A stretch of 64,000 nucleotides of DNA. Source: an uncultured Lachnospiraceae bacterium (GTDB taxonomy: Bacteria > Bacillota > Clostridia > Lachnospirales > Lachnospiraceae). The notes under the pieces are model-generated. The model was not told the origin of the DNA. It saw only the letters and a program-made list of their open reading frames with translations, and did no database searches. This document shows, piece by piece, positions 41,738-50,463 of this stretch. Each line of letters opens with the position of its first letter. Position 1 is the stretch's first letter. The position numbers were made by a program, and so were the translations under genes. The stretch lies in NCBI GenBank assembly GCA_902765725.1, contig CACXAT010000011.1, positions 1 through 64,000 of the forward strand, given 5' to 3'.

Positions 41738-41899
41738 TCAGTCCTTCTTCTCTTCATCCTCTCCGGCGTCCTTCTCATTTCCGCGAAGCGGGGCGTCGCT
41801 GCCTCCTCCTGCAGGGCCGCCTTCTATCTTCTCGCCCTTCTTCACTTCGACAGTTCCCTCTGCGATCTTCACTTTTCTGCTGTGTGGTCTCTCAAACAT
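41738..41899 (-). CDS. Small charged protein (53 aa), function unknown
   Basis: 53 residues from ATG 41899, chosen because AAGGAGG lies about 9 bases upstream. The sequence starts MFERPHSRKVKIAEGTVEV, then a Gly-rich middle (EGGPAGGG) and an acidic Lys/Glu tail. No signal peptide. Similar very short MFxxPH-type proteins occur in Lachnospiraceae, but I know no function. It is 21 bp upstream of the C11 peptidase gene and on the same transcript. Confidence 0.6.
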   Translation of the reverse strand: MFERPHSRKVKIAEGTVEVKKGEKIEGGPAGGGSDAPLRGNEKDAGEDEEKKD

Positions 41900-41954
41900 A
41901 ATCGAATCCCTCCTTCTGTCTGTCACCGATACAGACAGTATATATGAAAAATGA

Positions 41955-41980
41955 CCAGACAGGAAGATATTCCTGCCTGG
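41955..41980 (-). terminator. Intrinsic terminator after mntP
   Basis: On minus, CCAGGCAGGAAT and the ATTCCTGTCTGG-side complement form an 11-bp stem, followed by TCATTTTTC. Confidence 0.75.
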
Positions 41981-42016
41981 CCCGCATTGTTTGCCAGAGC
42001 TGTATAATTGCTGCTC

Positions 42017-42595
42017 TCAGATCCCGCCGATGAAGATCTCGATCCCGATCACAATCAGGATGACGCCGCCCAGGATCGAAGCCCTGCCTGTCAGTTTTGT
42101 CCCGATCTTCCGGCCGATCACCAGGCCGCCCATGCAGATGACATAGGTGACAGCCGCGATCAGAAGACATGCCGCCAGCGCCATGGCCGTATTGTATTCA
42201 GCGATCGTGAATCCCACCGACAGGGCATCGATGGAAGTCGCCACCGCCTGCAGCAGCAGCGCGCCGGGAGAGAGCATCTCACTCTCACTCACTTCGCCTC
42301 CCCGTATGCCCTCCAAAAGCATCTTCCCGCCGATAAACAGCAGGATGATGAGCGCGATCCAGGGGATAAACCTCCGGAAGACCTCGAAATACTCCGCCAC
42401 CTTCCGGACGCAGAACCAGCCGATCATCGGCATCATGAACTGAAACCAGGCATAGGTGCCTGCGATCAGACTCATCCGCCCGGGCCTCATGCCCGGCTCC
42501 TTCAGGCCATTTGCGCAGGACACCGAGAACGCGTCCATGGCCAGGCCCGCACCGAGCAGCACACTATTAAAAATAAATCTCACAATACCATTCAT
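42017..42595 (-). CDS. mntP: Manganese efflux pump MntP
   Basis: 192 residues, six membrane helices. The paired metal motifs GLAMDAFSVS (about 18-27) and ATSIDALSVGF (about 117-127) are those of MntP/YebN, which exports Mn2+. The start is ATG 42595, or the adjacent GTG; both lie within a few bases of the MATE stop, indicating translational coupling rather than a free ribosome site. No yybP-type manganese riboswitch was seen, because the gene lies inside an operon behind the MATE pump. Confidence 0.9.
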   Translation of the reverse strand: MNGIVRFIFNSVLLGAGLAMDAFSVSCANGLKEPGMRPGRMSLIAGTYAWFQFMMPMIGWFCVRKVAEYFEVFRRFIPWIALIILLFIGGKMLLEGIRGGEVSESEMLSPGALLLQAVATSIDALSVGFTIAEYNTAMALAACLLIAAVTYVICMGGLVIGRKIGTKLTGRASILGGVILIVIGIEIFIGGI

Positions 42596-42598
42596 CAC

Positions 42599-43951
42599 TT
42601 ACAGTGGGGCCACCACATCACGATAGACCTTGCGGAAGAACAGGACCGACAGGGTCCCTGACACAATCTCTGCGATAATAAAGCTCCACCACACCAGGTT
42701 CACGTTGCCTGTCAGGCGCGCGATCAGCCAGGCCGCAGGGATCAGCGCGATCAGCTGACGGGTGAGGGAGATCACAAGAGAGTAATAGCTCTTGGAAAAT
42801 GCCTGGAACACCGAACCGAGTACGATTCCCAGCGCAGCGATGGGGAAATGCAGACATACCGTCCGCAGAGCCACCACGCCCATGCTCCGCATATTGTCCG
42901 AGGCATTGAACAGAGACAGCAGCTGCTGCGGGAACAGAAGGAAGACCAGCATCCCGCACACCATGATGGTGAAGGCAAGCACGAAGGAGAACTTCAGTGC
43001 CTCGTCGATCCTGTCCTTCTTCCTGGCGCCGTAGTTGTAGGCGAGCACCGGGATCAGTCCGTTGTTCAGTCCGAAGACCGGCATGAAGAAGAAGCTCTGG
43101 AGCTTGAAATACACGCCGAACACTGCGGTCGCGGTCGAGGAGAAGCCATTCAGGATCCGGTTCATGAGGTAGCTCATGACAGAGCCGATGGACATCATCA
43201 GGATCGACGGGACGCCGACAAAATAGATCTTCCTGACTGTCTCCCCGTCCGGTCTGAGGATCTTTCCGAAGCTGAAATGAATCTCCTTATTCTTCTTAAG
43301 ATTGCAGATCAGACCGATCACGGCAGCGATCATCTGTCCGAGCACGGTCGCATAGGCCGCGCCGGCCACCCCCAGCTTCGGGAACCCGAAGTATCCGAAG
43401 ATCAGGATCGGGTCAAAGATGATGTTGAAGATGGCTCCGGTCATCTGGGAGATCATGGAGTAGACGGTCATGCCCGTCGACTGAAGCAGACGCTCGAAGG
43501 TCATCTGGTACAGCAGGCCGAAGGACAGACACAGGACGATGGTCAGGTAGGTCACTCCATAGCCGAAGATCTGCTGATCAGAGGTCTGGGTGCGCAGAAA
43601 CGGCTTCACTGCGAACAGTCCCAGCAGCAGGAATCCCAGATAAGAGAAGAACATCAGGAGCAGTCCCGTATTTGCCGCCGCGTCAGAACGGTCAAAACGC
43701 TTCTCGCCCAGAGATCTGGACAAAAGCGCATTGATACCGACGCCGGTTCCCGAACCCACCGCAATCATCAGTGTCTGCATCGGGAATGCCAGCGTGACCG
43801 CAGTCAGCGCCTGCTCATTGATCTGTGATACAAATATACTGTCCACGATGTTGTACAGTGCCTGTACCAGCATGGACACCATCATGGGAAGAGACATGGT
43901 GACGATCAGCCGCTTCACCGGCAGAACGCCCATCTTGTTTTCTTTCTGCAC
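42599..43951 (-). CDS. MATE-family efflux transporter (second copy)
   Basis: 450 residues, about 12 membrane helices. The entry helix is VKRLIVTMSLPMMVSMLVQALYN (in pieces), then IVDSIFVSQINEQALTAV, typical of the NorM/DinF-type N-terminus. The start is GTG 43951 with GGAGG 10 bases upstream; the next in-frame ATG lacks a ribosome site. It forms an operon with mntP, whose start touches its stop. The coupling suggests a shared stress response, but the substrate is unknown. Confidence 0.9.
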   Translation of the reverse strand: MQKENKMGVLPVKRLIVTMSLPMMVSMLVQALYNIVDSIFVSQINEQALTAVTLAFPMQTLMIAVGSGTGVGINALLSRSLGEKRFDRSDAAANTGLLLMFFSYLGFLLLGLFAVKPFLRTQTSDQQIFGYGVTYLTIVLCLSFGLLYQMTFERLLQSTGMTVYSMISQMTGAIFNIIFDPILIFGYFGFPKLGVAGAAYATVLGQMIAAVIGLICNLKKNKEIHFSFGKILRPDGETVRKIYFVGVPSILMMSIGSVMSYLMNRILNGFSSTATAVFGVYFKLQSFFFMPVFGLNNGLIPVLAYNYGARKKDRIDEALKFSFVLAFTIMVCGMLVFLLFPQQLLSLFNASDNMRSMGVVALRTVCLHFPIAALGIVLGSVFQAFSKSYYSLVISLTRQLIALIPAAWLIARLTGNVNLVWWSFIIAEIVSGTLSVLFFRKVYRDVVAPL

Positions 43952-44059
43952 TCTGTATAAACCTCCGGAAAACTATATCTAAACCAGCATCCCGCCTATT
44001 CTGCCCCATCTTTCCCCGAATTGCAATAGCTGCAGATCACAATTCTCACCAGGGCAGAG

Positions 44060-44593
44060 TCATTCACGGTACTCCTCAACCCAGACCGGCGCCTTTTCTT
44101 CAAGAGTCCGGCGCATATCCAGGATGCGCTGGTTGGAGGAGCCCCTGAAGGCAAGCATGATATTCTTCTTAGCCAGGATAAAAGGACCATCCACAAGCAC
44201 GTCCAGGCAGGCAAGCATCCGGTCTGTCACAACCGTATGCTTTCCCCCGCCCGGGATCAGATCCCGGTCAAATATGTATCCGGTGTAGGCCCAGATACTC
44301 TTCTTTCCTCCGTACCGCTGAGCGATCTGCTCGAGAAGCGGCAGCAGAGCCTCCTGATTCTCCTCCTCGAAGGGATCCCCGCCCAGCAGGGTCAGGCCGG
44401 ACACATAGTCCGGCTCCAGAGAATCCAGGATATACTGCTGCGTCTGATCGTCGAAGGGCTGTCCGTAGGAAAAACTCCATGTCTCCGGCTGAAAGCAGCC
44501 CTCACAGTGGTTCCGGCAGCCGGAAACAAAAAGTGTCGTCCTGCAGCCGGGTCCGTTCGCGATATCAAATTCCTTAATCACTGAATAATTCAT
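44060..44593 (-). CDS. nrdG: Anaerobic ribonucleoside-triphosphate reductase activase NrdG
   Basis: 177 residues, a radical SAM activase. CRNHCEGCF gives the cluster ligands Cys26, Cys30 and Cys33; TLLGGDPFEEEN is the SAM-binding glycine segment. It installs the glycyl radical on NrdD. AGGAAGGGA precedes ATG 44593. It lies downstream of nrdD behind a hairpin and a short GC-rich repeat tract. Length is normal for NrdG. Confidence 0.95.
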   Translation of the reverse strand: MNYSVIKEFDIANGPGCRTTLFVSGCRNHCEGCFQPETWSFSYGQPFDDQTQQYILDSLEPDYVSGLTLLGGDPFEEENQEALLPLLEQIAQRYGGKKSIWAYTGYIFDRDLIPGGGKHTVVTDRMLACLDVLVDGPFILAKKNIMLAFRGSSNQRILDMRRTLEEKAPVWVEEYRE

Positions 44594-44672
44594 GTCCGTC
44601 CCTTCCTGAGTTCTGCTCCCGGCACTGATCCCGGCCCTGGTCCCTGACCCGGTCCCGTGCCTGTTCCTGGCT
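44594..44672 (-). repeat. Imperfect 12-base tandem repeat between nrdD and nrdG
   Basis: On minus, about five imperfect copies of a GCCGGGAYCAG-like unit run directly up to the nrdG ribosome site (CAGGAACAGG, CACGGGACCGGG, TCAGGGACCAGG, GCCGGGATCAG, TGCCGGGAGCAG). Each copy has an AGGGA/GGGA core. No start codon gives it a coding role. Confidence 0.55.
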
Positions 44673-44680
44673 GAGATTTT

Positions 44681-44713
44681 ACAAAGAGGGCTGCCGCGTC
44701 ATGCAGCAGCCCT
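44681..44713 (-). terminator. Hairpin after nrdD (partial terminator)
   Basis: AGGGCTGC and GCAGCCCT pair (44687-44713), followed on minus by CTTTGTAAAAT. The T-run is weak, so nrdG may still be reached from nrdD. Confidence 0.6.
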
Positions 44714-44784
44714 CCGTCTATATCCAATTCCCCTTGTTGTCTCCTGCCGCGTCCCCCTTCGGGGCTGCCTGGCTCCTGTGGTCT

Positions 44785-46998
44785 TTACAGATGCATGACC
44801 CTGTCTCTGATCTCCTGGGTCCTTCCCTGGTTCCAGTACTGGGTTCCGATATAGCCGCAGGTGCGTCTCGCCACGCTCATCTTTGTCTGGTCCCGATTGC
44901 CGCAGTTCGGGCACTCCCAGACCAGCTTGCCGCTCTCATCCTCGATGATGCGGATCTCCCCGTCATAGCCGCAGCACATGCAGTAGTCGCTCTTGGTATT
45001 GAGCTCCGCGTACATGATGTTGTCGTAGATGTAGCGGATGACCGTCAGGACAGCGGGTATGTTCTGCTGCATGTTCGGGACTTCGATATAGGAGATCGCT
45101 CCGCCCGGGCTCAGCGCCTGGAACTCGGCCTCGAACTTCAGCTTCTTGAACGCGTCGATGTTCTCGCGGACGTTCACATGATAGCTGTTGGTGATGTAGT
45201 TGTGGTCCGTCACGCCCTCGATCTCGCCAAAGCGTCTCTGCAGGCACTTCGCGAACTTGTAGGTGGTGGACTCCAGCGGAGTTCCGTAGACGGAATAGTC
45301 GATATTCTCGGCCTTCTTCCACTCGGCGCACTTGTCATTGAGCTTCTGCATCACTGCAAGAGCGAAGGGCTTCGCTTCCGGATCCGTGTGGGACTTGCCC
45401 GTCATGTAGTAGCACATCTCATACAGGCCGGCATAGCCCAGGGAGATGGTGGAGTATCCGTCGTACAGAAGGCGGTCGATCTTCTCGCCGCTCTTGAGCC
45501 TTGCCAGGGCTCCGTACTGCCACAGGATCGGCGCAACGTTGGAGCTCGTCCCCTTCAGGCGCTCATGTCTGCAGCGCAGTGCCCTGTGGCACAGCTCCAG
45601 ACGCTCCTCGAGGATCTCCCAGAACTTATCCATGTCCTTGCCGGAGGACAGGGCTGCATCCACCAGATTGATCGTGACAACGCCCTGGTTGAAGCGGCCG
45701 TAGTAGCGGTGCTCACCCTCTTTATAGTTTCCGGCATTGGCCAGGTTGCCCTTCGACCAGCTGCGGTCCGGAGTCAGGAAGGAACGGCATCCCATGCAGG
45801 GATATACGTCGCCCTTGAGCTCCTTCATCTTCTTCGCGGAGATGTAGTCCGGCACCATGCGCTTCGCGGTGCACTTCGCCGCAAGCTCAGTCAGGTAGAA
45901 ATACGGAGAATCCTCTCTGATATTGTCCTCATCCAGCACATACAGGAGCTTCGGGAAGGCCGGCGTGATCCAGACACCCTTCTCATTCTGGGTCCCCTTG
46001 ATCCTCTGGTTCAGGACTTCCTCGATGACCATCGCCAGGTCTTTTCTCTGCGGCCCCTCCGGAACCTCGTCCAGATACATGGTCATGGAGACGAAGGGCG
46101 CCTGTCCGTTGCAGGTCATCAGAGTGATCAGCTGGTACTGGATCGTCTGTACGCCGGAGGTGATCTCCTTCTTCAGGCGCTCCTCGGCGATCCGGTTGAT
46201 CTGCTCCTGGGTCGCCTCGAGACCTGCATCCTTCAGATTCTCCTCCACCTGCTTGCGAAGGCGGATGCGGCTCTCATTTACAAAGGGTGACAGGTGCGCC
46301 AGCGTGAAGGTCTGGCCGCCATACTGGTTGGAGGCCACCTGCGCGATGATCTGGGTCGCAATGTTGCAGGCCGTCAGGAAGCTGTGCGGCTTGGTGATCA
46401 TGGTCTCCGAGATGACCGTGCCATTCTGCAGCATGTCCTCCAGATTGACCAGGTCGCAGTTATGCTCCTTCTGCGCGAAGTAATCGGAATCATGGAAATG
46501 AATGATGCCTTCTTCGTGCGCCCGCACGATCTCCTCCGGAAGCAGGACTCTGCGGGTAAGGTCCTTCGAGACCTCGCCTGCCATGTAGTCACGCTGCGTG
46601 GAGTTGATGGCCGGGTTCTTATTGGAATTCTCCTGATTGACCTCCTCATTGACCTGGTCGATCAGGGCCAGGATGCCGTTGTCCGTCGTGTTGGACTTAC
46701 GAGCGATCTCCCTCTTGTAACGGTAGCGGACATACTTCTGCGCAACCTCGTAGCCGCGCATCTCCATGATGCCCTTCTCTACCATATCCTGGATCTCTTC
46801 AACGCCGGCCGCATGCGGCATGGCTCCGATCTCGCCTGCGATCTTGTCGGAGACCGCCACGATCTGGTATTCATTGAGCTGATGAAGCCGGTCGACTTCC
46901 GCATTGGCCTTGCGGATCGCGTTGGCGATCTTATCGATCTCGAACGGCACTTCCTGGCCGTTCCTCTTTATAACATTTGCCTTGATTTCTGTACTCAT
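44785..46998 (-). CDS. nrdD: Anaerobic ribonucleoside-triphosphate reductase NrdD
   Basis: 737 residues from ATG 46998, chosen because GGAGGGGG lies just upstream; a longer frame exists but its extension is unlike the family. It has an N-terminal ATP cone (VIKRNGQEVPFEIDKIANAI, in parts, about 8-100), the ten-stranded barrel, two CxxC zinc pairs near the C-terminus (CMCCGYDG and ECPNCGNRD) and the glycyl radical site RRTCGYIG about 20 residues from the end. It makes dNTPs without oxygen, activated by NrdG encoded next. The strictly anaerobic enzyme supports an anaerobic host. Confidence 0.95.
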   Translation of the reverse strand: MSTEIKANVIKRNGQEVPFEIDKIANAIRKANAEVDRLHQLNEYQIVAVSDKIAGEIGAMPHAAGVEEIQDMVEKGIMEMRGYEVAQKYVRYRYKREIARKSNTTDNGILALIDQVNEEVNQENSNKNPAINSTQRDYMAGEVSKDLTRRVLLPEEIVRAHEEGIIHFHDSDYFAQKEHNCDLVNLEDMLQNGTVISETMITKPHSFLTACNIATQIIAQVASNQYGGQTFTLAHLSPFVNESRIRLRKQVEENLKDAGLEATQEQINRIAEERLKKEITSGVQTIQYQLITLMTCNGQAPFVSMTMYLDEVPEGPQRKDLAMVIEEVLNQRIKGTQNEKGVWITPAFPKLLYVLDEDNIREDSPYFYLTELAAKCTAKRMVPDYISAKKMKELKGDVYPCMGCRSFLTPDRSWSKGNLANAGNYKEGEHRYYGRFNQGVVTINLVDAALSSGKDMDKFWEILEERLELCHRALRCRHERLKGTSSNVAPILWQYGALARLKSGEKIDRLLYDGYSTISLGYAGLYEMCYYMTGKSHTDPEAKPFALAVMQKLNDKCAEWKKAENIDYSVYGTPLESTTYKFAKCLQRRFGEIEGVTDHNYITNSYHVNVRENIDAFKKLKFEAEFQALSPGGAISYIEVPNMQQNIPAVLTVIRYIYDNIMYAELNTKSDYCMCCGYDGEIRIIEDESGKLVWECPNCGNRDQTKMSVARRTCGYIGTQYWNQGRTQEIRDRVMHL

Positions 46999-47322
46999 TT
47001 GCCCCCTCCGATCAGCCCCGGACCTCTTACCGACCGAAGCTGTACATCCCATAGATACGTTACACTCAACATCTGGAAATAAGAATAGAAAAGCCCACAA
47101 GATGTGGTACCAGCCAATGATAATCCCGATGCACAGGAATCGCAAGAGGAAAAACAGAGATATTTTTCATCTGCACTTGGCGAAGATGCACAAAGCATCT
47201 GTTTGTCAAGCCTAATCCAGCCGGAGTTGTAAAGAATCCCCTCATCCTGTAAGATAACAGAGACAGGCGGCCTGCCCGCCAGAAGACCCACGGACCGGAT
47301 CAGACAGAGGAAGTCTATCATT
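46999..47322. other. Intergenic region between divergent nrdD and mutS2
   Basis: No gene is seen. The mutS2 promoter is at 47227-47255 (own entry). A perfect palindrome AGATGC-acaaa-GCATCT (47184-47200) lies beside TTGACA on minus (47204-47209), a possible operator of nrdD, but no good -10 follows. CCACA/TGTGG repeats occur near 47095-47107. I could not identify a clear NrdR box. Confidence 0.5.
47227..47255 (+). promoter_or_regulatory. Promoter of mutS2
   Basis: TTGTAA (47227-47232), 17-base spacer, TAAGAT (47250-47255) on plus, about 70 bp before the gene. Confidence 0.6.
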
Positions 47323-49734
47323 ATGAATGAAAAAGCATTGCGGGTCCTTGAATACCCGAAGATCATACAGCAGCTGACAGAATGTGCCACCTCACAGCCC
47401 GGCAAGGCGCTGTGCCGTGCCCTGGAGCCCTCGGATAACCTGCCCGAGATCGTGCGCACGCAGCAGGAGACCGCAGACGCCCTGCGCCGGATCTATGCGA
47501 AGGGAAGTCTCTCCTTCTCCGGCGTCAGAGACATCCGAGGCGACGTGCGGAGGCTTGAGATCGGAAGCAGCCTTGGCATCACGGAGCTTCTGGACATCGC
47601 CAAGCTCCTGGAGGCCGCGCAGAGAGCGCGCCAGTACGAGAAGGTCGAAACCTCCCGCCAGGAGGATGAGCTCATGGAAGATTCTCTGACAGAGATGTTC
47701 CGCGGCATCGAGCCCCTGGTCTCCCTGTGCCGGGAGATCCGCCGCTGCATCCTGTCCGAGGAGGAGATCGCAGACGACGCCTCCCCCGAGCTTCGCCGGA
47801 TCCGCCGTCAGATCCATCTGTCCCAGGAGAGGATCCATTCCCAGCTGGCTCAGATCGTCAACGGCTCCGCCAGGCAGTATCTGCAGGATGCGCTGATCAC
47901 CCAGAGAGACGGCCGCTACTGCATCCCGGTGCGCGCGGAACACCGCTCCCAGGTGCCGGGCATGATCCACGACCAGTCCGCCTCCGGCTCCACACTGTTC
48001 GTCGAGCCCATGACGATCGTCAAGCTGAACAACGACATCCGCCAGCTGGAGGCCGACGAGAAGGCAGAGATCCAGAAGATCCTTGCCTCCCTCAGCGAAG
48101 AGGCTGCCGGATACAGCGAGAATCTGATCACGAACGTGCAGATCCTCACAGCCCTGGACTTCATCTTTGCCCGCGCCCAGCTGGCTAAGAAAATGAATGC
48201 CACGATCCCGGAATTCAATGAAGAGGGCATCATAGAGCTTCGCAGAGCCCGCCATCCCCTGATCGACCGCAAGAGCGTCGTCCCGGTGGACATCGGTCTC
48301 GGGAATACCTATGACCTGCTGATCATCTCCGGTCCCAACACCGGCGGCAAGACCGTCAGCCTGAAGACCGTGGGACTGCTGACCCTCATGGGACAGGCAG
48401 GTCTTCACATACCGGCGGCAGAGCACTCCAGGCTCTCCCTGTTCACCGAAGTCTACGCGGACATCGGTGACGAGCAGTCTATCGAGCAGAGCCTGAGTAC
48501 CTTCTCCAGCCATATGACCAATATCGTATCCTTCTGGGGCAAGGCGGATGAGAAGTCCCTCGTCCTCTTTGACGAGCTGGGCGCAGGCACGGACCCCGAG
48601 GAAGGCGCAGCCCTGGCCATCGCCCTCCTCTCCTCTCTGCACGAGCGGGGGATCCGGACCGTGGCGACCACTCATTATTCTGAGCTGAAGATCTACGCCC
48701 TCTCAACACCCGGCGTGGAAAATGGATGCTGCGAATTCGACGTGGCGACCCTTCGTCCCACCTACCGCCTGCTGATCGGCGTCCCCGGCAAGTCCAACGC
48801 GTTTGCGATCTCCAGGAAACTCGGTCTTCCGGACGATGTGATCGAGAGCGCAAAACTGCATCTGTCCGACGCGGAGGAGGACTTTGAAGACGTCATCTCC
48901 GACCTGGAGGACCGCAGGATCTCCATGGAGAAGGCGGAAAATGAGATGACCCGAAACCGGGATGAGATCCGCTCCCTCAGAGCCTCCCTGGAGAGGCGCA
49001 GCCGCAGTCTGGAAGAATCCCGGGAGAAGATCCTGGCCAAGGCCCGCGAGGAGGCGGCCCAGATCCTCAGAGATACAAAAGCCTACGCCGACGAGACGAT
49101 CCGCAATTACAACAAATACGGAAGCGACGCCAACGCAGCCCGCCAGATGGAGCGCGAGCGCACCCAGCTTCGCGAGCGGATGAATGCCCTGGACAAGAAA
49201 GGCAAAAAAGACAAGAACGCCAAAGATGTCTCCACGATCGGACAGGAGCGCAAGGTCCTGGATCCGGCAAGGCTCCATGTCGGGGACAGCGTATTCGTCA
49301 AGTCGATGAATCTGAAGGGGACGGTCCTGACCCTCCCGGATCAGAGAGGCACCCTGCAGGTTCGGATGGGCATCCTGAATACCAAAGTCAACGTCAATGA
49401 CCTGGAGCTGATCGACGAGGTGACCATCAAGGCCCCCAACATGGCAAGGACAGGCTCCGGCAAGGTCCGGATGTCCAAATCCGCCGCCGTATCCACAGAG
49501 ATCAATCTGCTGGGCAAGACCGTGGACGAGGCAGTCTCAGAGCTGGATAAATACCTGGACGATGCCTACATGGCCCATCTTCCGAGCGTCCGCATCGTGC
49601 ACGGCAAGGGCACGGGGGCCCTCCGAAAGGGCGTGCACGACTACCTGCGCAGGCAGAAGAAGGTCGCATCCTTCCGCCTGGGCGAATTCGGCGAAGGAGA
49701 CGCCGGCGTCACCATCGTAAAGTTCAAAGAATAA
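47323..49734 (+). CDS. mutS2: Endonuclease MutS2
   Basis: 803 residues. N-terminal core and lever domains precede the ATPase, whose Walker A GPNTGGKTVS sits at about 337-346, Walker B LFDELGAGTDP at about 410, and TTHYSELK after it. A long coiled coil with a basic KOW-like region follows (about 520-680), then the C-terminal Smr nuclease domain (about 725-803) with LLGKTVDEAV and HGKGTGALRKGV. MutS2 limits recombination and, in Bacillus, also acts on collided ribosomes. AGGAAG is the ribosome site. It is followed by the HAD gene after about 25 bp. Confidence 0.95.
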   Translation: MNEKALRVLEYPKIIQQLTECATSQPGKALCRALEPSDNLPEIVRTQQETADALRRIYAKGSLSFSGVRDIRGDVRRLEIGSSLGITELLDIAKLLEAAQRARQYEKVETSRQEDELMEDSLTEMFRGIEPLVSLCREIRRCILSEEEIADDASPELRRIRRQIHLSQERIHSQLAQIVNGSARQYLQDALITQRDGRYCIPVRAEHRSQVPGMIHDQSASGSTLFVEPMTIVKLNNDIRQLEADEKAEIQKILASLSEEAAGYSENLITNVQILTALDFIFARAQLAKKMNATIPEFNEEGIIELRRARHPLIDRKSVVPVDIGLGNTYDLLIISGPNTGGKTVSLKTVGLLTLMGQAGLHIPAAEHSRLSLFTEVYADIGDEQSIEQSLSTFSSHMTNIVSFWGKADEKSLVLFDELGAGTDPEEGAALAIALLSSLHERGIRTVATTHYSELKIYALSTPGVENGCCEFDVATLRPTYRLLIGVPGKSNAFAISRKLGLPDDVIESAKLHLSDAEEDFEDVISDLEDRRISMEKAENEMTRNRDEIRSLRASLERRSRSLEESREKILAKAREEAAQILRDTKAYADETIRNYNKYGSDANAARQMERERTQLRERMNALDKKGKKDKNAKDVSTIGQERKVLDPARLHVGDSVFVKSMNLKGTVLTLPDQRGTLQVRMGILNTKVNVNDLELIDEVTIKAPNMARTGSGKVRMSKSAAVSTEINLLGKTVDEAVSELDKYLDDAYMAHLPSVRIVHGKGTGALRKGVHDYLRRQKKVASFRLGEFGEGDAGVTIVKFKE

Positions 49735-49758
49735 CAGATTTTGAAACGGAGAAAATGC

Positions 49759-50463
49759 ATGACAGGATATGTCTTTGATATCGATGACACACTCTACTGC
49801 CGTGAGGATCTGCTCTGGAAGGCAGTAAATGAAGCCACCGGATATATCCTTTCAGACAGAAATCAGTTCATCCACCAGTTCTACGAACTGTCAGAGAAGA
49901 ACCTCTCCATGGTGGAGAGAGGAGAGATCACGGCCCAGGAATCCAACATCTGGCGCTTTGAAGAATGCTTCCGGCTCTATGGGATTCCCGAAAGCGCGAA
50001 GGCGGCCGCAGATGCCGCCACCCTGTACGAAGACCTGCAGAGCCGCATCACCGTGTCCCGGCCCCTCGCCGGGCTGCTGGATCATCTGCATGCCCAGGGC
50101 TGCCCCCTCGCGGTGCTGACTAACGGAGAGACCGCCCACCAGTGGCACAAATACGATGTACTGCAGCTGGACCGGTGGATCCCGAGAGACCGGATGATCA
50201 TATCCGGAGAAGTGGGCTTCACCAAGCCCGATCCTGCGATCTTCGAGATCGCCCGGGCGCGGCTCGCGATGGATCCCGGGGATCTGTGGATGATCGGAGA
50301 TTCCTACGAGAGCGATATAACAGGAGCCAGCCGCTGCGGCTGGCACTCTGTCTGGATCAACCGGAGAAATGAACCCTTCGAGGGCCCCGCTCCGGACCTT
50401 GTCTTTTCAAATGAACACGATATGGCAGAGTATCTTCTCAGGGATCCGGCAGCGTTACGCTGA
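49759..50463 (+). CDS. HAD-family phosphatase
   Basis: 234 residues from ATG 49759, chosen because GGAG lies about 7 bases upstream. HAD motif I is FDIDDTLY (6-13), a helical cap follows, motif II is LTNGE, motif III lysine FTKPDP and motif IV GDSYESDITGA. It fits the phosphoglycolate-phosphatase/pyrimidine-nucleotidase-like subgroup. It is co-transcribed with mutS2. Its last nine bases overlap the end of the SNF2 gene, which runs toward it. Substrate unknown. Confidence 0.88.
   Translation: MTGYVFDIDDTLYCREDLLWKAVNEATGYILSDRNQFIHQFYELSEKNLSMVERGEITAQESNIWRFEECFRLYGIPESAKAAADAATLYEDLQSRITVSRPLAGLLDHLHAQGCPLAVLTNGETAHQWHKYDVLQLDRWIPRDRMIISGEVGFTKPDPAIFEIARARLAMDPGDLWMIGDSYESDITGASRCGWHSVWINRRNEPFEGPAPDLVFSNEHDMAEYLLRDPAALR

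Noticed and set aside
44594..44672. A Pro/Gly-rich peptide gene in the repeat tract
   Set aside because: The frame has no start codon or ribosome site of its own.
47184..47209. NrdR-type operator of nrdD
   Set aside because: The palindrome AGATGC/GCATCT does not match the NrdR box pattern, and no good -10 follows the TTGACA.
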